Part shown: positions 15,359-24,060 of the stretch, piece by piece
How the letters are laid out: the number at the start of each line of letters is the position of its first letter
Numbering within the stretch: position 1 is the stretch's first letter
Source of the DNA: Clostridia bacterium
GTDB lineage: Bacteria; Bacillota; Clostridia; Oscillospirales; Acutalibacteraceae
DNA length: 45,109 nucleotides
Direction: 5' to 3'
NCBI GenBank assembly: GCA_017381035.1
Contig: JAFOCW010000026.1
Span: forward strand, 1 to 45,109
The notes under the pieces: generated by a model
What the model was told of the DNA's origin: nothing
The model's database searches: none
Seen by the model: the letters and a program-made list of their open reading frames with translations, nothing else
Program-made: the position numbers and the translations under genes

Positions 15359-17221
15359 CTACTCTTCCACCGAAACTTCTTCGGTATCGAAATTGACGGT
15401 GATTTTTGTGCCGTTGCTAAAGGTGGTGCGCTGAATTCTGCCGTCGGGCGACAAATATTCGTGGCGAACCATTGCGGCATAAGTAAGCTTTTCGGCGCTT
15501 TCGCAAACCTTAACGGTTTCGTCGATAGTTTCTTTGTCGGCATCAATTTTAAGGTAAAGCGGGTTACCGTTAAGCCAGGCGTGCGCATAGCCGCTGTCTT
15601 TACCGGTAATGCCCCAACCGCCACGGCTGCCCTTTGGTCCAATCCAGGGAATAACAACGCAGTCGTGGTAAACAAGGTTTAAAAGGGGAATTTGCCAACC
15701 AACAGGGTTAGATGCAGGTCCGCCAAGCCAATCGGTAAAATAGGGTGCGTGGTGGCAAAGCACCTGCGACGGTAAAATACAGTCTAAAATTTCTTCGGAA
15801 GAAGGAATAATACCCCTTGCCGTTAAAATGTCAAGACATTCACGGCGGTTTCTTGCACACTGCTGCCTTGTGGCAGGGTGCTCGGGCGAGAAGCACTCGT
15901 CAAGCTCCACTACCGAAAACACGTCAAGGTATGCGGCTTCAATATTAATGCCAAGTTCACAGAAACGGTTATAGTTTCTGCGAACGTAGTCGGGCGCATT
16001 TTTAGAACATAAGAAGGAATGTTTTCCACCGTACCAGATAGAGCAGAAGGGATGACCGCCGTCGGCGTTCATTACCGCTTTATCAAAACTGAAATCGGGT
16101 GAGTCGTAATAAAAATCACGGTATTGGTCGTGAATACCGAAAATAAAGCCGACGCCCGTTACCGTTTCGGCAAGGTGTTTCATGCCTTCGGCTCCGCCTG
16201 CTGCTTCGTGCGGTGGGAACGGGTCGGTGTGCAGGTTGTCGTAGCCGTGCTTGCCCCAACCGTCAAAATGGGTGTAAGCCTTTTTGAGCCCCTTTTCGCT
16301 TAAAGCCTTAATTTGCTCTGCACGTTCATAAAAAGAGGTGTAGTTATCGTTCTTTTCGGGCTCGTCTTTGTGGTAATAGTCAGAATCGGGCGAAATGTGT
16401 GTTGCAATTCCCGTATGAATAACGGGGCAACCGAACAACTTTTGAACGTTGGGGTTTTTAATTACCTTTTCCTTAAGTGAAACAAAATTGCCCTTGGCCT
16501 TAACGTAATTTCTGTAAGACAGCGCAAAATCATTATAATCGCAATTTTCCATAAACCTATAAAGCATTCTTCTTGGGTAGGAAATATAGCCTAACGAAGT
16601 TACCCAAAGGGGAGCAACCTTTTCACCGTTTTCGTAGCGCAGCTCGTAGGTAACGTCAAAAGGTGTATCGTATATGGCAAGGTAGCCGGTGTTTTCACGC
16701 ACCTGACCGAAAATGGGCATATAGCCGTCTCTTTCAAACACCTTTCCGTCGGAAAGACCAATCTTCGTTCCTGCAGGAACAAGACAGCCCTGCATACGTG
16801 AAAGCACGGTGTAGCAAAGGGGAAGGTTGGCGTCCGAAAGCTCGCCCTTATCGCCGAAGGCTTCGCCAAAATCGAAGGGGGCAGGGAAGGAAACCTTTTT
16901 AATTTCGCATTTTTCGTCCCCTGTAACTTCAAGGGTAAAATAAAGGTCGTCGGTTAAAACTTCAAGCTCGGCCTTGGTTTTAACGGTTATTTTGTGTTCG
17001 CCAAAATTAGTGTAAACGGCCGAAATTCCTTCGGTAACACCCGTCTTAAAAATGCCTTCTTCGGTGGGTGCAGGGAAGGGAGCTACCGTATCGTCCGAAA
17101 ACAGAACGTAGGGGCGCTCGCTCATGTTCCACACAGCGCCGCCAATAACTACCGAATAGGCGCAGGCTTCGGGGTTGCCGCAAAGTGTTAAATTTTTACC
17201 TTTAATAATATAATCTGCCAT
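15359..17221 (-). CDS. Putative TIM-barrel glycoside hydrolase (GH101/GH129- or DUF5696-like)
   Basis: A 620-residue cytoplasmic protein (no signal peptide). Residues 1-240 form a beta-rich N-terminal domain, about 250-560 look like a TIM barrel, and a beta tail ends the chain. AYLDVF (D433) is placed as a retaining-glycosidase nucleophile, and the SSEEIL pair (E477/E478) is a candidate acid/base. KLFGCPVIHTGI (261-272) and THFDGWGKHGYD (317-328) look like barrel strands. The pattern recalls endo/exo-alpha-N-acetylgalactosaminidase families or DUF5696, but I cannot assign the family firmly. Nearby GH123-like and NahK genes make an amino-sugar substrate plausible (inference). Confidence 0.55.
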   Translation of the reverse strand: MADYIIKGKNLTLCGNPEACAYSVVIGGAVWNMSERPYVLFSDDTVAPFPAPTEEGIFKTGVTEGISAVYTNFGEHKITVKTKAELEVLTDDLYFTLEVTGDEKCEIKKVSFPAPFDFGEAFGDKGELSDANLPLCYTVLSRMQGCLVPAGTKIGLSDGKVFERDGYMPIFGQVRENTGYLAIYDTPFDVTYELRYENGEKVAPLWVTSLGYISYPRRMLYRFMENCDYNDFALSYRNYVKAKGNFVSLKEKVIKNPNVQKLFGCPVIHTGIATHISPDSDYYHKDEPEKNDNYTSFYERAEQIKALSEKGLKKAYTHFDGWGKHGYDNLHTDPFPPHEAAGGAEGMKHLAETVTGVGFIFGIHDQYRDFYYDSPDFSFDKAVMNADGGHPFCSIWYGGKHSFLCSKNAPDYVRRNYNRFCELGINIEAAYLDVFSVVELDECFSPEHPATRQQCARNRRECLDILTARGIIPSSEEILDCILPSQVLCHHAPYFTDWLGGPASNPVGWQIPLLNLVYHDCVVIPWIGPKGSRGGWGITGKDSGYAHAWLNGNPLYLKIDADKETIDETVKVCESAEKLTYAAMVRHEYLSPDGRIQRTTFSNGTKITVNFDTEEVSVEE

Positions 17222-17256
17222 AAATTCTCCTCCTTTAAAGGTGGTTTTTCAAGGCC

Positions 17257-17285
17257 ATTATAGTATTTCTATCTGCAAAAAGCAA
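17257..17285 (-). promoter_or_regulatory. Promoter of the TIM-barrel glycosidase gene
   Basis: Minus strand TTGCTT (17285-17280), 17-bp spacer, TATAAT (17262-17257); a strong AAAGGAGGAG ribosome binding site follows before the start codon. Confidence 0.7.
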
Positions 17286-17367
17286 CAACTAAAAATGCAA
17301 ATATTCGTTATATTTTTAAATAAAAAAGCACATATTAATAAACTTTGTTTCAAAACCTTTAAATACC

Positions 17368-17396
17368 TTGATTTTTTCGGTATAGTAAAGTATAAT
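17368..17396 (+). promoter_or_regulatory. Promoter of the sugar transferase gene
   Basis: TTGATT (17368-17373), 17-bp spacer, TATAAT (17391-17396). The resulting leader is about 100 nt long and holds a short ORF (17416-17502). No known riboswitch class was recognised in it. Confidence 0.75.
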
Positions 17397-17415
17397 ACTT
17401 GTAATAAAGAGTAGA

Positions 17416-17502
17416 ATGTTGTCTTCCTATGCATTTGGGGGGCAGCAGCTGCAAAATTTTTTGGAATTAAACACAGAACTGTATTTAAGGGGTGTTTATT
17501 AG
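17416..17502 (+). CDS. Possible 28-codon leader peptide upstream of the sugar transferase
   Basis: An ATG-started ORF (MLSSYAFGGQQLQNFLELNT...) whose TAG stop shares its G with the GTG start of the sugar transferase, the geometry expected for translational coupling. The upstream ribosome binding site (AAAGAG) is weak. It has no recognised family and could be chance. Confidence 0.3.
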   Translation: MLSSYAFGGQQLQNFLELNTELYLRGVY

Positions 17503-18902
17503 TGGCAAAACCTAAAAAACATGAAAGTACAAAAAGTCTTGTCCGTGGAATAGAAGCAATTATAGAAGTATGCGTGCTTTCTGTAATTTATTACTTGTTC
17601 TGGGACATGTTTTATAACGAGGGTCCAACCCCCTTGTTCGAAGAAAAGGGTAAATACGTATTAATGGGCATTTACGGCGTTTTAGCATATATTTTCTGCA
17701 AAAATACCGACGGCTTCCAGTTTGGCGACCTTCGCCGTACAGATTTAGGCCTTGCTCAATGGATTGCAATGTTCATTACAAACTTCATAACCTATTTCCA
17801 GCTTTGCCTTATTGCAAACCACATGTTAAGTCCGCTTCCAATGTTGGCGCTTACCGTAATAGATGTATTGGTTACAACAATATTTGTGTATCTTTACGTT
17901 TACCTTTACCGCCACACCTACGCCCCCCGTCATATGATTATGATTTACGGTACCGATGCGGCCATAAGTTTAAAATTCAAGCTTGACCTGCGCTCCGATA
18001 AATATAATCTTACCAAAATTATGTCGGCCGACGAAGGAATAGATAAAATCTACGAAGAAATCGTTAAGTACGATGCTGTGGTTATAAACGACGTTCCTGC
18101 TCAGGTCAGAAACGATATACTTAAGTTCTGCTACGGGCACGAGCTTCGCGCATACGTTGTTCCCAAAATTACCGACGTATTTATTCGCGGTTCTAAGGAC
18201 GTATCTCTTTTCGATACCCCCATCTTTTTGGTAAAGGGCACAGGCCTTTCGCTTACCCAGAAGTTTGTTAAAAGAGCAATGGACATTGTGCTTTGCGCAA
18301 TTGCAATGATACCGGCGCTTCCCATTATGGGTATAATTGCCCTTGCAATAAAGCTTGAAGACGGCGGCCCCGTTTTCTACAAGCAAAAGCGTGCAACCTA
18401 CGGCGGCAACGTGTTTGAAATACTTAAGTTCAGAAGTATGATTGTCGACGCCGAAAAGGAAGGCATTTCAATTCCTGCAACCGGCGAAGACCCAAGAATT
18501 ACCAAGGTCGGCAAGGTTATACGTGCCATGCGTGTAGACGAGCTTCCCCAAATTATTAACATATTAAAGGGCGAAATGAGTATTGTAGGCCCCCGTCCCG
18601 AACGCATAGAGCACGACCAGGAATACACCAGCCAAATTCCCGAATTCCAGTATCGCTTAAAGGTTAAGGGCGGCCTTACCGGCTATGCACAAATCTACGG
18701 TAAGTACAACACCAGCGCTTACGATAAGCTTAGAATGGACCTTCTTTACATTGAAAACTATTCAATACTGCTTGACTTCAAGCTTATTCTTACAACTATC
18801 AGAATTATGTTCAGCAAGGAAAGCACCGAAGGCTTCGAAAAGGTTGCCGAAAACGAGCAACATATTAAAGAAGAAATTGAACAGCTTAAAAAAGGACAGT
18901 AA
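17502..18902 (+). CDS. Polyprenyl-phosphate sugar-1-phosphate transferase (exopolysaccharide initiation)
   Basis: A 466-residue membrane enzyme of the WbaP/WcaJ type, which moves a sugar-1-phosphate onto undecaprenyl phosphate to begin capsule or exopolysaccharide units. Four or five N-terminal helices (about 15-140) precede a CoA-binding-like domain. The catalytic domain begins at about 250: KRAMDIVLCAIAMIPALP (re-entrant helix), DGGPVFYKQKR, FEILKFRSMIVDAE, and the signature RVDELPQIINILKGEMSIVG followed by PRPER. It starts with GTG behind AAGGGG. No other polysaccharide genes lie adjacent, so it is an orphan initiator here. Confidence 0.92.
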   Translation: MAKPKKHESTKSLVRGIEAIIEVCVLSVIYYLFWDMFYNEGPTPLFEEKGKYVLMGIYGVLAYIFCKNTDGFQFGDLRRTDLGLAQWIAMFITNFITYFQLCLIANHMLSPLPMLALTVIDVLVTTIFVYLYVYLYRHTYAPRHMIMIYGTDAAISLKFKLDLRSDKYNLTKIMSADEGIDKIYEEIVKYDAVVINDVPAQVRNDILKFCYGHELRAYVVPKITDVFIRGSKDVSLFDTPIFLVKGTGLSLTQKFVKRAMDIVLCAIAMIPALPIMGIIALAIKLEDGGPVFYKQKRATYGGNVFEILKFRSMIVDAEKEGISIPATGEDPRITKVGKVIRAMRVDELPQIINILKGEMSIVGPRPERIEHDQEYTSQIPEFQYRLKVKGGLTGYAQIYGKYNTSAYDKLRMDLLYIENYSILLDFKLILTTIRIMFSKESTEGFEKVAENEQHIKEEIEQLKKGQ

Positions 18903-18909
18903 AAAAACA

Positions 18910-18938
18910 ACCCCCATCGGCGAACCGATGGGGGTTTA
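18910..18938. terminator. Bidirectional terminator between convergent genes
   Basis: AACCCCCATCGG-CGAA-CCGATGGGGGTTT hairpin with a T-rich side on the plus strand and an A run giving T on the minus strand. Confidence 0.9.
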
Positions 18939-18949
18939 TTATGTTTAAA

Positions 18950-20083
18950 TTATTCCATTACAATAGCAATTTTAACGCCGGTTAAGGAAATGTTCTTTTC
19001 CATAGCGTCAACGTACTGCTCTAAGGGGTAGTGGTCGGTTACAAGCTTTTCAATAGGAATATTCATTTCTTTAGCCTTCTTAATGAAGCCAAGAGTTTCA
19101 ATATATTCGTTTGCGCTGTAAACCCAGGAACCAACAAGTGTAATTTCCTTGTTGCAAAGGTCGAAGTGGGGGTTCATTGTGCATTCGCCTGCATTTACAA
19201 AGAAGCCCATTTCGCAATAACCGCCGCCACGGCGAACGTACTTGTAAGCATCGGCTGCTGCCTGGGGAACGCCGGTGCACTGGAATACGAAGTCTGCGCC
19301 GAAGCCGTGAGTGAGTTCTGCAACACGTGCAACTCTTTCTTCAATGGTTTTAAGCTCACGGAAGTTAATAACTTCGGTAGCACCCATTTCTTTGGCTAAA
19401 GCAAGACGGGTGTCAACGCCGTCAACAGCAATAATGTTAACAACACCTGCAGCCTTTAAAACTGCAATTTGCATAAGACCGATAGGTCCGCAACCCTGAA
19501 CTAAAACGGTAGAACCGAAGTTAATAAGGTTGGTAGATTCAGCACGGTTCATTGCGTGAACGCAAACGCAAGCAGGCTCGATAAGCATTCTTTCGTCAAC
19601 AGACATACCGTTAACTACGAAAATAGAGGAGTTCTTACGAACAAGAATATGTTCAGCAAACCAACCGTTGTTGTGATGCTCTGCATCGTCTTCAATAAGA
19701 CCGTAAACGCCAAGACCGGCGCAAAGGTTAGGAAGTTCGGGATAGCGGCGGCAGTAATCGCATTCGCCACAAAGAAGAACCGAAGTAACAACCTTGTCGC
19801 CAACTTTAATGGGGTCGCCCTTAGTGTCGGTGGTAACGCCTTCGCCGATAGCTACAACTTCACCTGTTCCTTCGTGTCCAAGAACGATTTCCTTATAGCC
19901 GAAGGGGTTGTAACGATATTCGTGAACGTCGGTTCCACAGATACCGCAGCCTTCTACCTTAACAAGAATTTCGCCCGGGCCGGGAGTAGGAATTTCGATG
20001 TCGCGGAGCTCAACAATAGCCTCGCCCTCAACACCGTCAACGATTTTCGGCTTAACAAGATAAGCCACTTTAGATGTTGCCAT
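18950..20083 (-). CDS. Zinc-dependent medium-chain dehydrogenase (sorbitol/alcohol dehydrogenase-like)
   Basis: A 377-residue MDR-superfamily enzyme. The catalytic zinc site is formed by Cys in GCGICGTDVHE (about 46-56) and HE in GHEGTGEV. The structural zinc loop is CGECDYCRRYPELPNLC (about 110-126). The Rossmann motif is VQGCGPIGLMQIAV (about 195-208). The DVHEY motif and overall length fit polyol or threonine dehydrogenase-like enzymes; the substrate is unknown. It is monocistronic, with a consensus promoter and a 15-bp palindrome (20114-20128) just downstream of the -10, so repression by an unidentified sugar or alcohol regulator is likely. Confidence 0.85.
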   Translation of the reverse strand: MATSKVAYLVKPKIVDGVEGEAIVELRDIEIPTPGPGEILVKVEGCGICGTDVHEYRYNPFGYKEIVLGHEGTGEVVAIGEGVTTDTKGDPIKVGDKVVTSVLLCGECDYCRRYPELPNLCAGLGVYGLIEDDAEHHNNGWFAEHILVRKNSSIFVVNGMSVDERMLIEPACVCVHAMNRAESTNLINFGSTVLVQGCGPIGLMQIAVLKAAGVVNIIAVDGVDTRLALAKEMGATEVINFRELKTIEERVARVAELTHGFGADFVFQCTGVPQAAADAYKYVRRGGGYCEMGFFVNAGECTMNPHFDLCNKEITLVGSWVYSANEYIETLGFIKKAKEMNIPIEKLVTDHYPLEQYVDAMEKNISLTGVKIAIVME

Positions 20084-20113
20084 AGTAATACACTCCTTAA
20101 GTTTGTTAAATTT

Positions 20114-20161
20114 TTAGCAATCTGCTAATTAAATTATAACAAAACTATACACCTTTGTCAA
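20114..20161 (-). promoter_or_regulatory. Promoter and palindromic operator of the MDR dehydrogenase
   Basis: Minus strand TTGACA (20161-20156), 17 bp, TATAAT (20138-20133). Four bases later lies TTAGCA-ATC-TGCTAA (20114-20128), a perfect 6-3-6 palindrome placed where a repressor would block initiation. Confidence 0.7.
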
Positions 20162-20185
20162 TGCTTGTATCTCCCTAAAAAGCGC

Positions 20186-20495
20186 AAAAAAGCGACTGTT
20201 TGGGACACGCTCCATAGGGCAATGTCGCTTAAAAATGTGAAATTTTTGCGATATTATGTGTTAAAAAGCCACGGCACGCGTCAGCGTTGCCGTGGCTTTT
20301 TGCCTTTACTACCACTAAAAATTTTCATTTTTAAGTGCTTCGCAGTTTTGTAATTTTCAAATTTATATTCGGGGCGAAGCCGAAAAATGCAGAAATACTG
20401 CCGTATTTCAAGGCTTTTCGGCAAGCCTTCGGATTAAATTTGTTTTCCAAAACCGATACTGCTCTATGGAGTGTGTCCCTTTCACAGTCGCTTTT
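20186..20495 (+). mobile_element. MITE-like element, copy 2 (about 310 bp, 36-bp terminal inverted repeats)
   Basis: The ends are imperfect inverted repeats: AAAAAAGCGACTG...GGGACACGCTCCATAGGGCA at the left (20186-20221), and its reverse complement with AAAGGGACACACTCCATAGAGCA at the right (20460-20495). Inside are a GC-rich hairpin (20263-20301), an AAGCGAC/GTCGCTT repeat within the left end, and a GCCGAAAA/TTTTCGGC pair on the right. There is no transposase ORF, so it is a non-autonomous element. The IS family supplying its transposase is not recognised, and no clear target duplication was found. It ends about 5 bp from the stop codon of the next gene. Confidence 0.75.
20263..20301. terminator. 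Central hairpin of MITE-like copy 2
   Basis: AAAAAGCCACGGC...GCCGTGGCTTTTT stem with a GTCA loop and a single bulge, flanked by A and T runs. It can act as a bidirectional intrinsic terminator for the glycosidase gene at 20501. Confidence 0.7.
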
Positions 20496-20500
20496 AAAAA

Positions 20501-22174
20501 TTAAAGTTTTGCCATAATCATATTGTCAATGGCATCGCGTACTCTTTGCATGGTAGCGGTGTCGTTAGCGCACTTTTCAAATACAATTTCGGCGCCGTAT
20601 GCCTTTTCAATTGCGGCAACAACCTCTTCCTTGGAATAAAGGCTTTCGCAAAGCTTTAAAGCTCTTATATCTTCAAGACCTTGTCTGAAGGAAATAAGAC
20701 GTAGGCTTTCAAGCGGCATACCGTGTCTGCCGGGGTAAACACTTGCAGCGTCGCCGCCACCTGCCCAGTTGCCTGCGTTACCGTTAAGAAGCGGGTCAAT
20801 GTGGTCCCAAGAGAACTGGTTGTTATAGTAGTTATAACCCCAATGTAAGAAGCCTTCAAGACCGTACTTATACATTTGAACACCAAGGAAACGTGTACGT
20901 GCCGAATGCATTGCCATAAAGCGATTGCTGTAGCCTTCGTAGGGGTAGCAGCAGTAATATACCCAACGCTCTTTAATATCTTCTTCAAGGAAGGGAAGTA
21001 CACGGTTAACCTGGGGAACGGGGTTTTCGCAAAGACCCTGCTGATAGTATTCAACGTGGCTTAATGCATCAAGAATTTTCCAACCCTTTAAAACGTCGGC
21101 AATGTTCTTGCGGTTAAGCTTGTACTGGGGAAGATGCTCTTCCCACGGTTCGTCGGAAATGTGGAAGTAAACCCTGTCCTTAAGTCCTCTGTTTTCAAAA
21201 TATGTGGTAACCTCTTTAAGTAAAAGGTTAAGGAAGGTAACGTATTCTTCGCCTTCGGCAGGAGTTTCCCAACCGAAGATTTTTTTGTATTCGCCGTCAA
21301 CAGTCGCCATTACCTTCGGGCACTTGAAGGCGCCCCACTGGGTGAACAGATGGTTGATTTCGAAATACTTAACGCCACAGTCTATAAGCATATTAACCCA
21401 ACGGTCTAAAAGCGATAAATCGAAGGAGTAAACTCCCTTATTAACGCTTACCTGCACCAATTGGTTTGTGGTGCGCTCCCAGTCAACAGCGGTATCGAGC
21501 GGAGGGGTAAGAATGGGTGTTAAAATCATATTAATACCGTTATCAACTGCGGTCTTAACAAAGCGGCGGCAAATTTCAAAATGGCGGTCGCTCCAAACGT
21601 CAACGTCGTAATAATCTGCAAGGCAGTCGGCATAAAACCACTGTGTTACCTTGGTTTCCTGCTCGGGAAGGGCGGCGCCGATAACGTTAATTTCAATTTC
21701 GTTTTCGGTTGCAACCTCACCGTATTGGTTATAAAGCTTGAACTTTAAGGTGTGCTTTCCGGGTGCAAGATTGCCGTCGGCCTTAACGTCTACCCAAACA
21801 GGATGTATTTGCTGGTTTAAAACGGTAACAGCATTTGTGTGGTGAAGGGGTAAAAGAAGGTCGGGGTAAAGTCCGGGCTCGTTTCTTATGTAATCGGGGT
21901 CGAGCTCTGCGGCAAATTTAGGTGTAGGCTCAATGGGAACGTAGTTGGGAATGCACTCAACACTGCGGAATTTAACAAATTCTGCAAGGTCGCCTTCAAC
22001 CTCTATTTTACCAACCATACGTGCAACTCTGGCTTCTTCTTCGTTATACGAAATAATCTGGAAAGAAGCGTCTATATTTTTGTAGGTGTTAATGCTTTTA
22101 ATTTCGGCAAAATCGTCGTAATTGCTGTCGATAAAGCATTTTTCAAGTGAAGAAATTATTTTGGTTTTAAGCAT
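20501..22174 (-). CDS. GH123-like glycosidase with DUF4091 domain
   Basis: A 557-residue cytoplasmic protein. Residues 1-170 are a beta-sandwich, about 175-450 are the TIM barrel, and the C-terminus has the DUF4091 pattern (WAGGGDAASVYPGRHG, then SLRLISFRQGLEDIRALKL). GH123 N-acetyl-beta-galactosaminidases use an adjacent Asp-Glu pair for substrate-assisted catalysis; here HISDEPWEEH supplies D341-E342. Activity on beta-GalNAc is thus likely but unproven, since many DUF4091 proteins are untested. With no signal peptide, it would act on imported oligosaccharides. The MITE-like element lies directly downstream. Confidence 0.78.
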   Translation of the reverse strand: MLKTKIISSLEKCFIDSNYDDFAEIKSINTYKNIDASFQIISYNEEEARVARMVGKIEVEGDLAEFVKFRSVECIPNYVPIEPTPKFAAELDPDYIRNEPGLYPDLLLPLHHTNAVTVLNQQIHPVWVDVKADGNLAPGKHTLKFKLYNQYGEVATENEIEINVIGAALPEQETKVTQWFYADCLADYYDVDVWSDRHFEICRRFVKTAVDNGINMILTPILTPPLDTAVDWERTTNQLVQVSVNKGVYSFDLSLLDRWVNMLIDCGVKYFEINHLFTQWGAFKCPKVMATVDGEYKKIFGWETPAEGEEYVTFLNLLLKEVTTYFENRGLKDRVYFHISDEPWEEHLPQYKLNRKNIADVLKGWKILDALSHVEYYQQGLCENPVPQVNRVLPFLEEDIKERWVYYCCYPYEGYSNRFMAMHSARTRFLGVQMYKYGLEGFLHWGYNYYNNQFSWDHIDPLLNGNAGNWAGGGDAASVYPGRHGMPLESLRLISFRQGLEDIRALKLCESLYSKEEVVAAIEKAYGAEIVFEKCANDTATMQRVRDAIDNMIMAKL

Positions 22175-22262
22175 AAATGTACATCCTTTCTACCCATATT
22201 AATATATGTACAAGTGCATTTTAACAGTTTAAATTTTAAAAGTCAATAAATAAAAAATCTTA

Positions 22263-22291
22263 TTGACAAAAAGGCAATTTTTAGTTATAAT
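22263..22291 (+). promoter_or_regulatory. Promoter of the rpmH operon
   Basis: TTGACA (22263-22268), 17-bp spacer, TATAAT (22286-22291), both perfect. A leader of about 90 nt follows, with a GGCTATGTA/TACATAACC pairing (about 22303-22351); no known leader class recognised. Confidence 0.88.
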
Positions 22292-22382
22292 CTTAAACTG
22301 ATAGGCTATGTAAAGTGGGTACTTATCTCTATGGGTTTTCCGCTAAACTACATAACCGTACTAAAAATAAGGAGGGTTCAAA

Positions 22383-22517
22383 ATGAAAAGAACTTACCAG
22401 CCTAAGAAGCTTCATCGTAAAAAGGAACACGGCTTCTTAAAAAGAATGGCAACAGCCAATGGCCGCAAGGTACTTGCAAGCCGCAGAGCTAAGGGCAGAA
22501 AGCAGCTCACACACTAA
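22383..22517 (+). CDS. rpmH: 50S ribosomal protein L34
   Basis: A 44-residue basic protein starting [20 protein letters not shown], with [19 protein letters not shown] at the C-terminus, which is the complete L34 signature. It is behind an AAGGAGG ribosome binding site and the strong promoter at 22263. The stop is 6 bp before rnpA, the universal rpmH-rnpA arrangement. Confidence 0.98.
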   Translation: MKRTYQPKKLHRKKEHGFLKRMATANGRKVLASRRAKGRKQLTH

Positions 22518-22523
22518 TTAGAT

Positions 22524-22868
22524 ATGTACTGTTTTAAAAAACTGAAGCTCAATTTAGAGTTCAGACGAATTTACGGACGCGGAAGGTCATTTGTTCAGCC
22601 CGCGTTCGTAGCCTATGCCCTTAAAAACAAATCAGGCAACGTTCGCCTTGGAATTACTGTAAGTAAAAAAATAGGTGGTGCGGTTCAGCGTAACCGTGCA
22701 AAAAGACTGCTCACTGCCGCCTTCAGTCAGGTTGCGGGCGAGCTTTGTTCGGGTTATGATTTTGTTTTGGTTGCCCGAACCAGAATTTTAAAAACCAAAA
22801 GTACCGAAATAGCCGCCTCTTTAAGAAAATTCTTAACCGAGGAAGGTATAATTAAAAACAATGCGTAA
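22524..22868 (+). CDS. rnpA: Ribonuclease P protein component
   Basis: A 114-residue basic protein subunit of RNase P, which trims tRNA 5' ends together with the rnpB RNA. The RNR-like motif is intact: [20 protein letters not shown] (about 47-66), preceded by LGITVSKK. The N-terminal [11 protein letters not shown] segment fits the substrate-leader groove. The ATG follows the rpmH stop by 6 bp without its own strong ribosome binding site, suggesting coupling. It overlaps yidD by 8 bp. Confidence 0.97.
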   Translation: MYCFKKLKLNLEFRRIYGRGRSFVQPAFVAYALKNKSGNVRLGITVSKKIGGAVQRNRAKRLLTAAFSQVAGELCSGYDFVLVARTRILKTKSTEIAASLRKFLTEEGIIKNNA

Positions 22869-23088
22869 TCTACTCATTTCGCTTGTGCGTTTTTATCAAA
22901 AACACATTTCGCCTCAAAAAATACCGTGCTGCAGGTTTCACCCTGTTTGCTCAAGCTATGCTATCGAGGCGCTTCAAACCCACGGAGCAATAAAAGGCTC
23001 ACTGCTTGCAATTTACCGAATTTTGCGGTGCAATCCGCTGTGCAAGGGCGGCTATGACCCTGTACCGCCAAAAAAACACAAAAAATAG
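22861..23088 (+). CDS. yidD: Membrane protein insertion efficiency factor YidD
   Basis: A 75-residue protein with the YidD core: [20 protein letters not shown] followed by [10 protein letters not shown], then the [22 protein letters not shown] stretch. YidD sits at the inner face of the membrane and aids YidC-dependent insertion. It overlaps rnpA by 8 bp. A short GTCGGAA/TTCCGAC hairpin (about 23092-23109) separates it from yidC and could tune downstream expression. Confidence 0.95.
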   Translation: MRNLLISLVRFYQKHISPQKIPCCRFHPVCSSYAIEALQTHGAIKGSLLAIYRILRCNPLCKGGYDPVPPKKHKK

Positions 23089-23112
23089 GCCGTCGGAATT
23101 TTTTCCGACCGG

Positions 23113-24045
23113 ATGGTGAATAAATTGGAATGGCTATTTAGAATTATTAACATCCCCTTAAGCTACATCCTTAACTTCTTTGCAGATTTTATGGGTAACA
23201 GCTTTGCGGCGGCGGTTTTTGTATTTACTATATTCATAAACCTCGCCATGATTCCGCTTACCATGAAAAGCCAAAAGGCTTCTGTTGGTCAAATGCGAAT
23301 CAAACCCAAGCTCGACGAGCTTAAAAAGAAATACGGCGACGATAAGCAGCGTTATTCGCAAGAAATGCAAAAGCTTTATCAGGAAGAAAACATTTCAATG
23401 TCTGGCGGTTGTCTTCCCATGCTCATCCGTCTTCCCATTATGTTTTCTATCTACTACCTTATCACCCAGCCCTTAACCTATCTTATGAAGGTTCCTGCCG
23501 ATGTTATAAACAAGGTTGGCGAAGCCTTAAAGTTAGAGTCGGGCAACTATACAAGAGAACTTACTATTATCGATGCAGTAACCAAAGATAATTCTTTATC
23601 AACAGAAATTGCCGGCAAGTTAAACGACATTAACTTCAGCCTTTTCGGTCTTGACCTTACCCAGACCCCTAAGTTTTCCATTAACATTTTAAACGATTTC
23701 GAATGGATTTGGTTAATCCCCATCGGCGCCTTCTTGGCACAAATGTTAACTTCGGTAATTTCTCTTAAAATTCAAAAGAAAATCAATCCCGATGCCCCCT
23801 CCATGAGCGGTATGATGCTTACAATGCCCTTAATCTCTTTATTTATCGGCTTCACCGTACCTGCAGGTGTGGGCTTCTATTGGGCATGCTCCAGCCTTAT
23901 CGGCGGTCTTTTACAGTCGGGCATTCAGTATTATTACGGTCCCCAAAAAATGTTGGCCAACGAAAGAGCAAAAGAAATTATCACAATTTTCGATAATGAA
24001 AAGAAGTATATCGACAAGCGCTTAGATAAAAGCGGCGACAAATAG
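23113..24045 (+). CDS. yidC: Membrane protein insertase YidC/Oxa1 (Gram-positive type)
   Basis: A 310-residue insertase that folds proteins into the membrane, alone or with Sec. It has the five-helix Oxa1 core: NSFAAAVFVFTIFINLAMIPL (about 29-49), the cytoplasmic hairpin with KMQxxxEEN-like KLYQEENISMSGGCLPML, and later SGMMLTMPLISLFIGFTVPAG. There is no N-terminal lipobox, unlike SpoIIIJ of Bacillus, and the extra loop around 130-185 is long. I list the ATG at 23113; an in-frame TTG at 23125 with GGATGGTG upstream is a fair alternative. It is followed by jag. Confidence 0.94.
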   Translation: MVNKLEWLFRIINIPLSYILNFFADFMGNSFAAAVFVFTIFINLAMIPLTMKSQKASVGQMRIKPKLDELKKKYGDDKQRYSQEMQKLYQEENISMSGGCLPMLIRLPIMFSIYYLITQPLTYLMKVPADVINKVGEALKLESGNYTRELTIIDAVTKDNSLSTEIAGKLNDINFSLFGLDLTQTPKFSINILNDFEWIWLIPIGAFLAQMLTSVISLKIQKKINPDAPSMSGMMLTMPLISLFIGFTVPAGVGFYWACSSLIGGLLQSGIQYYYGPQKMLANERAKEIITIFDNEKKYIDKRLDKSGDK

Positions 24046-24060
24046 AAAGAAGGTTTCCCC

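Noticed and set aside
22292..22382. Possible riboswitch in the rpmH leader
   Set aside because: Only one modest helix is visible and no known riboswitch core was recognised.
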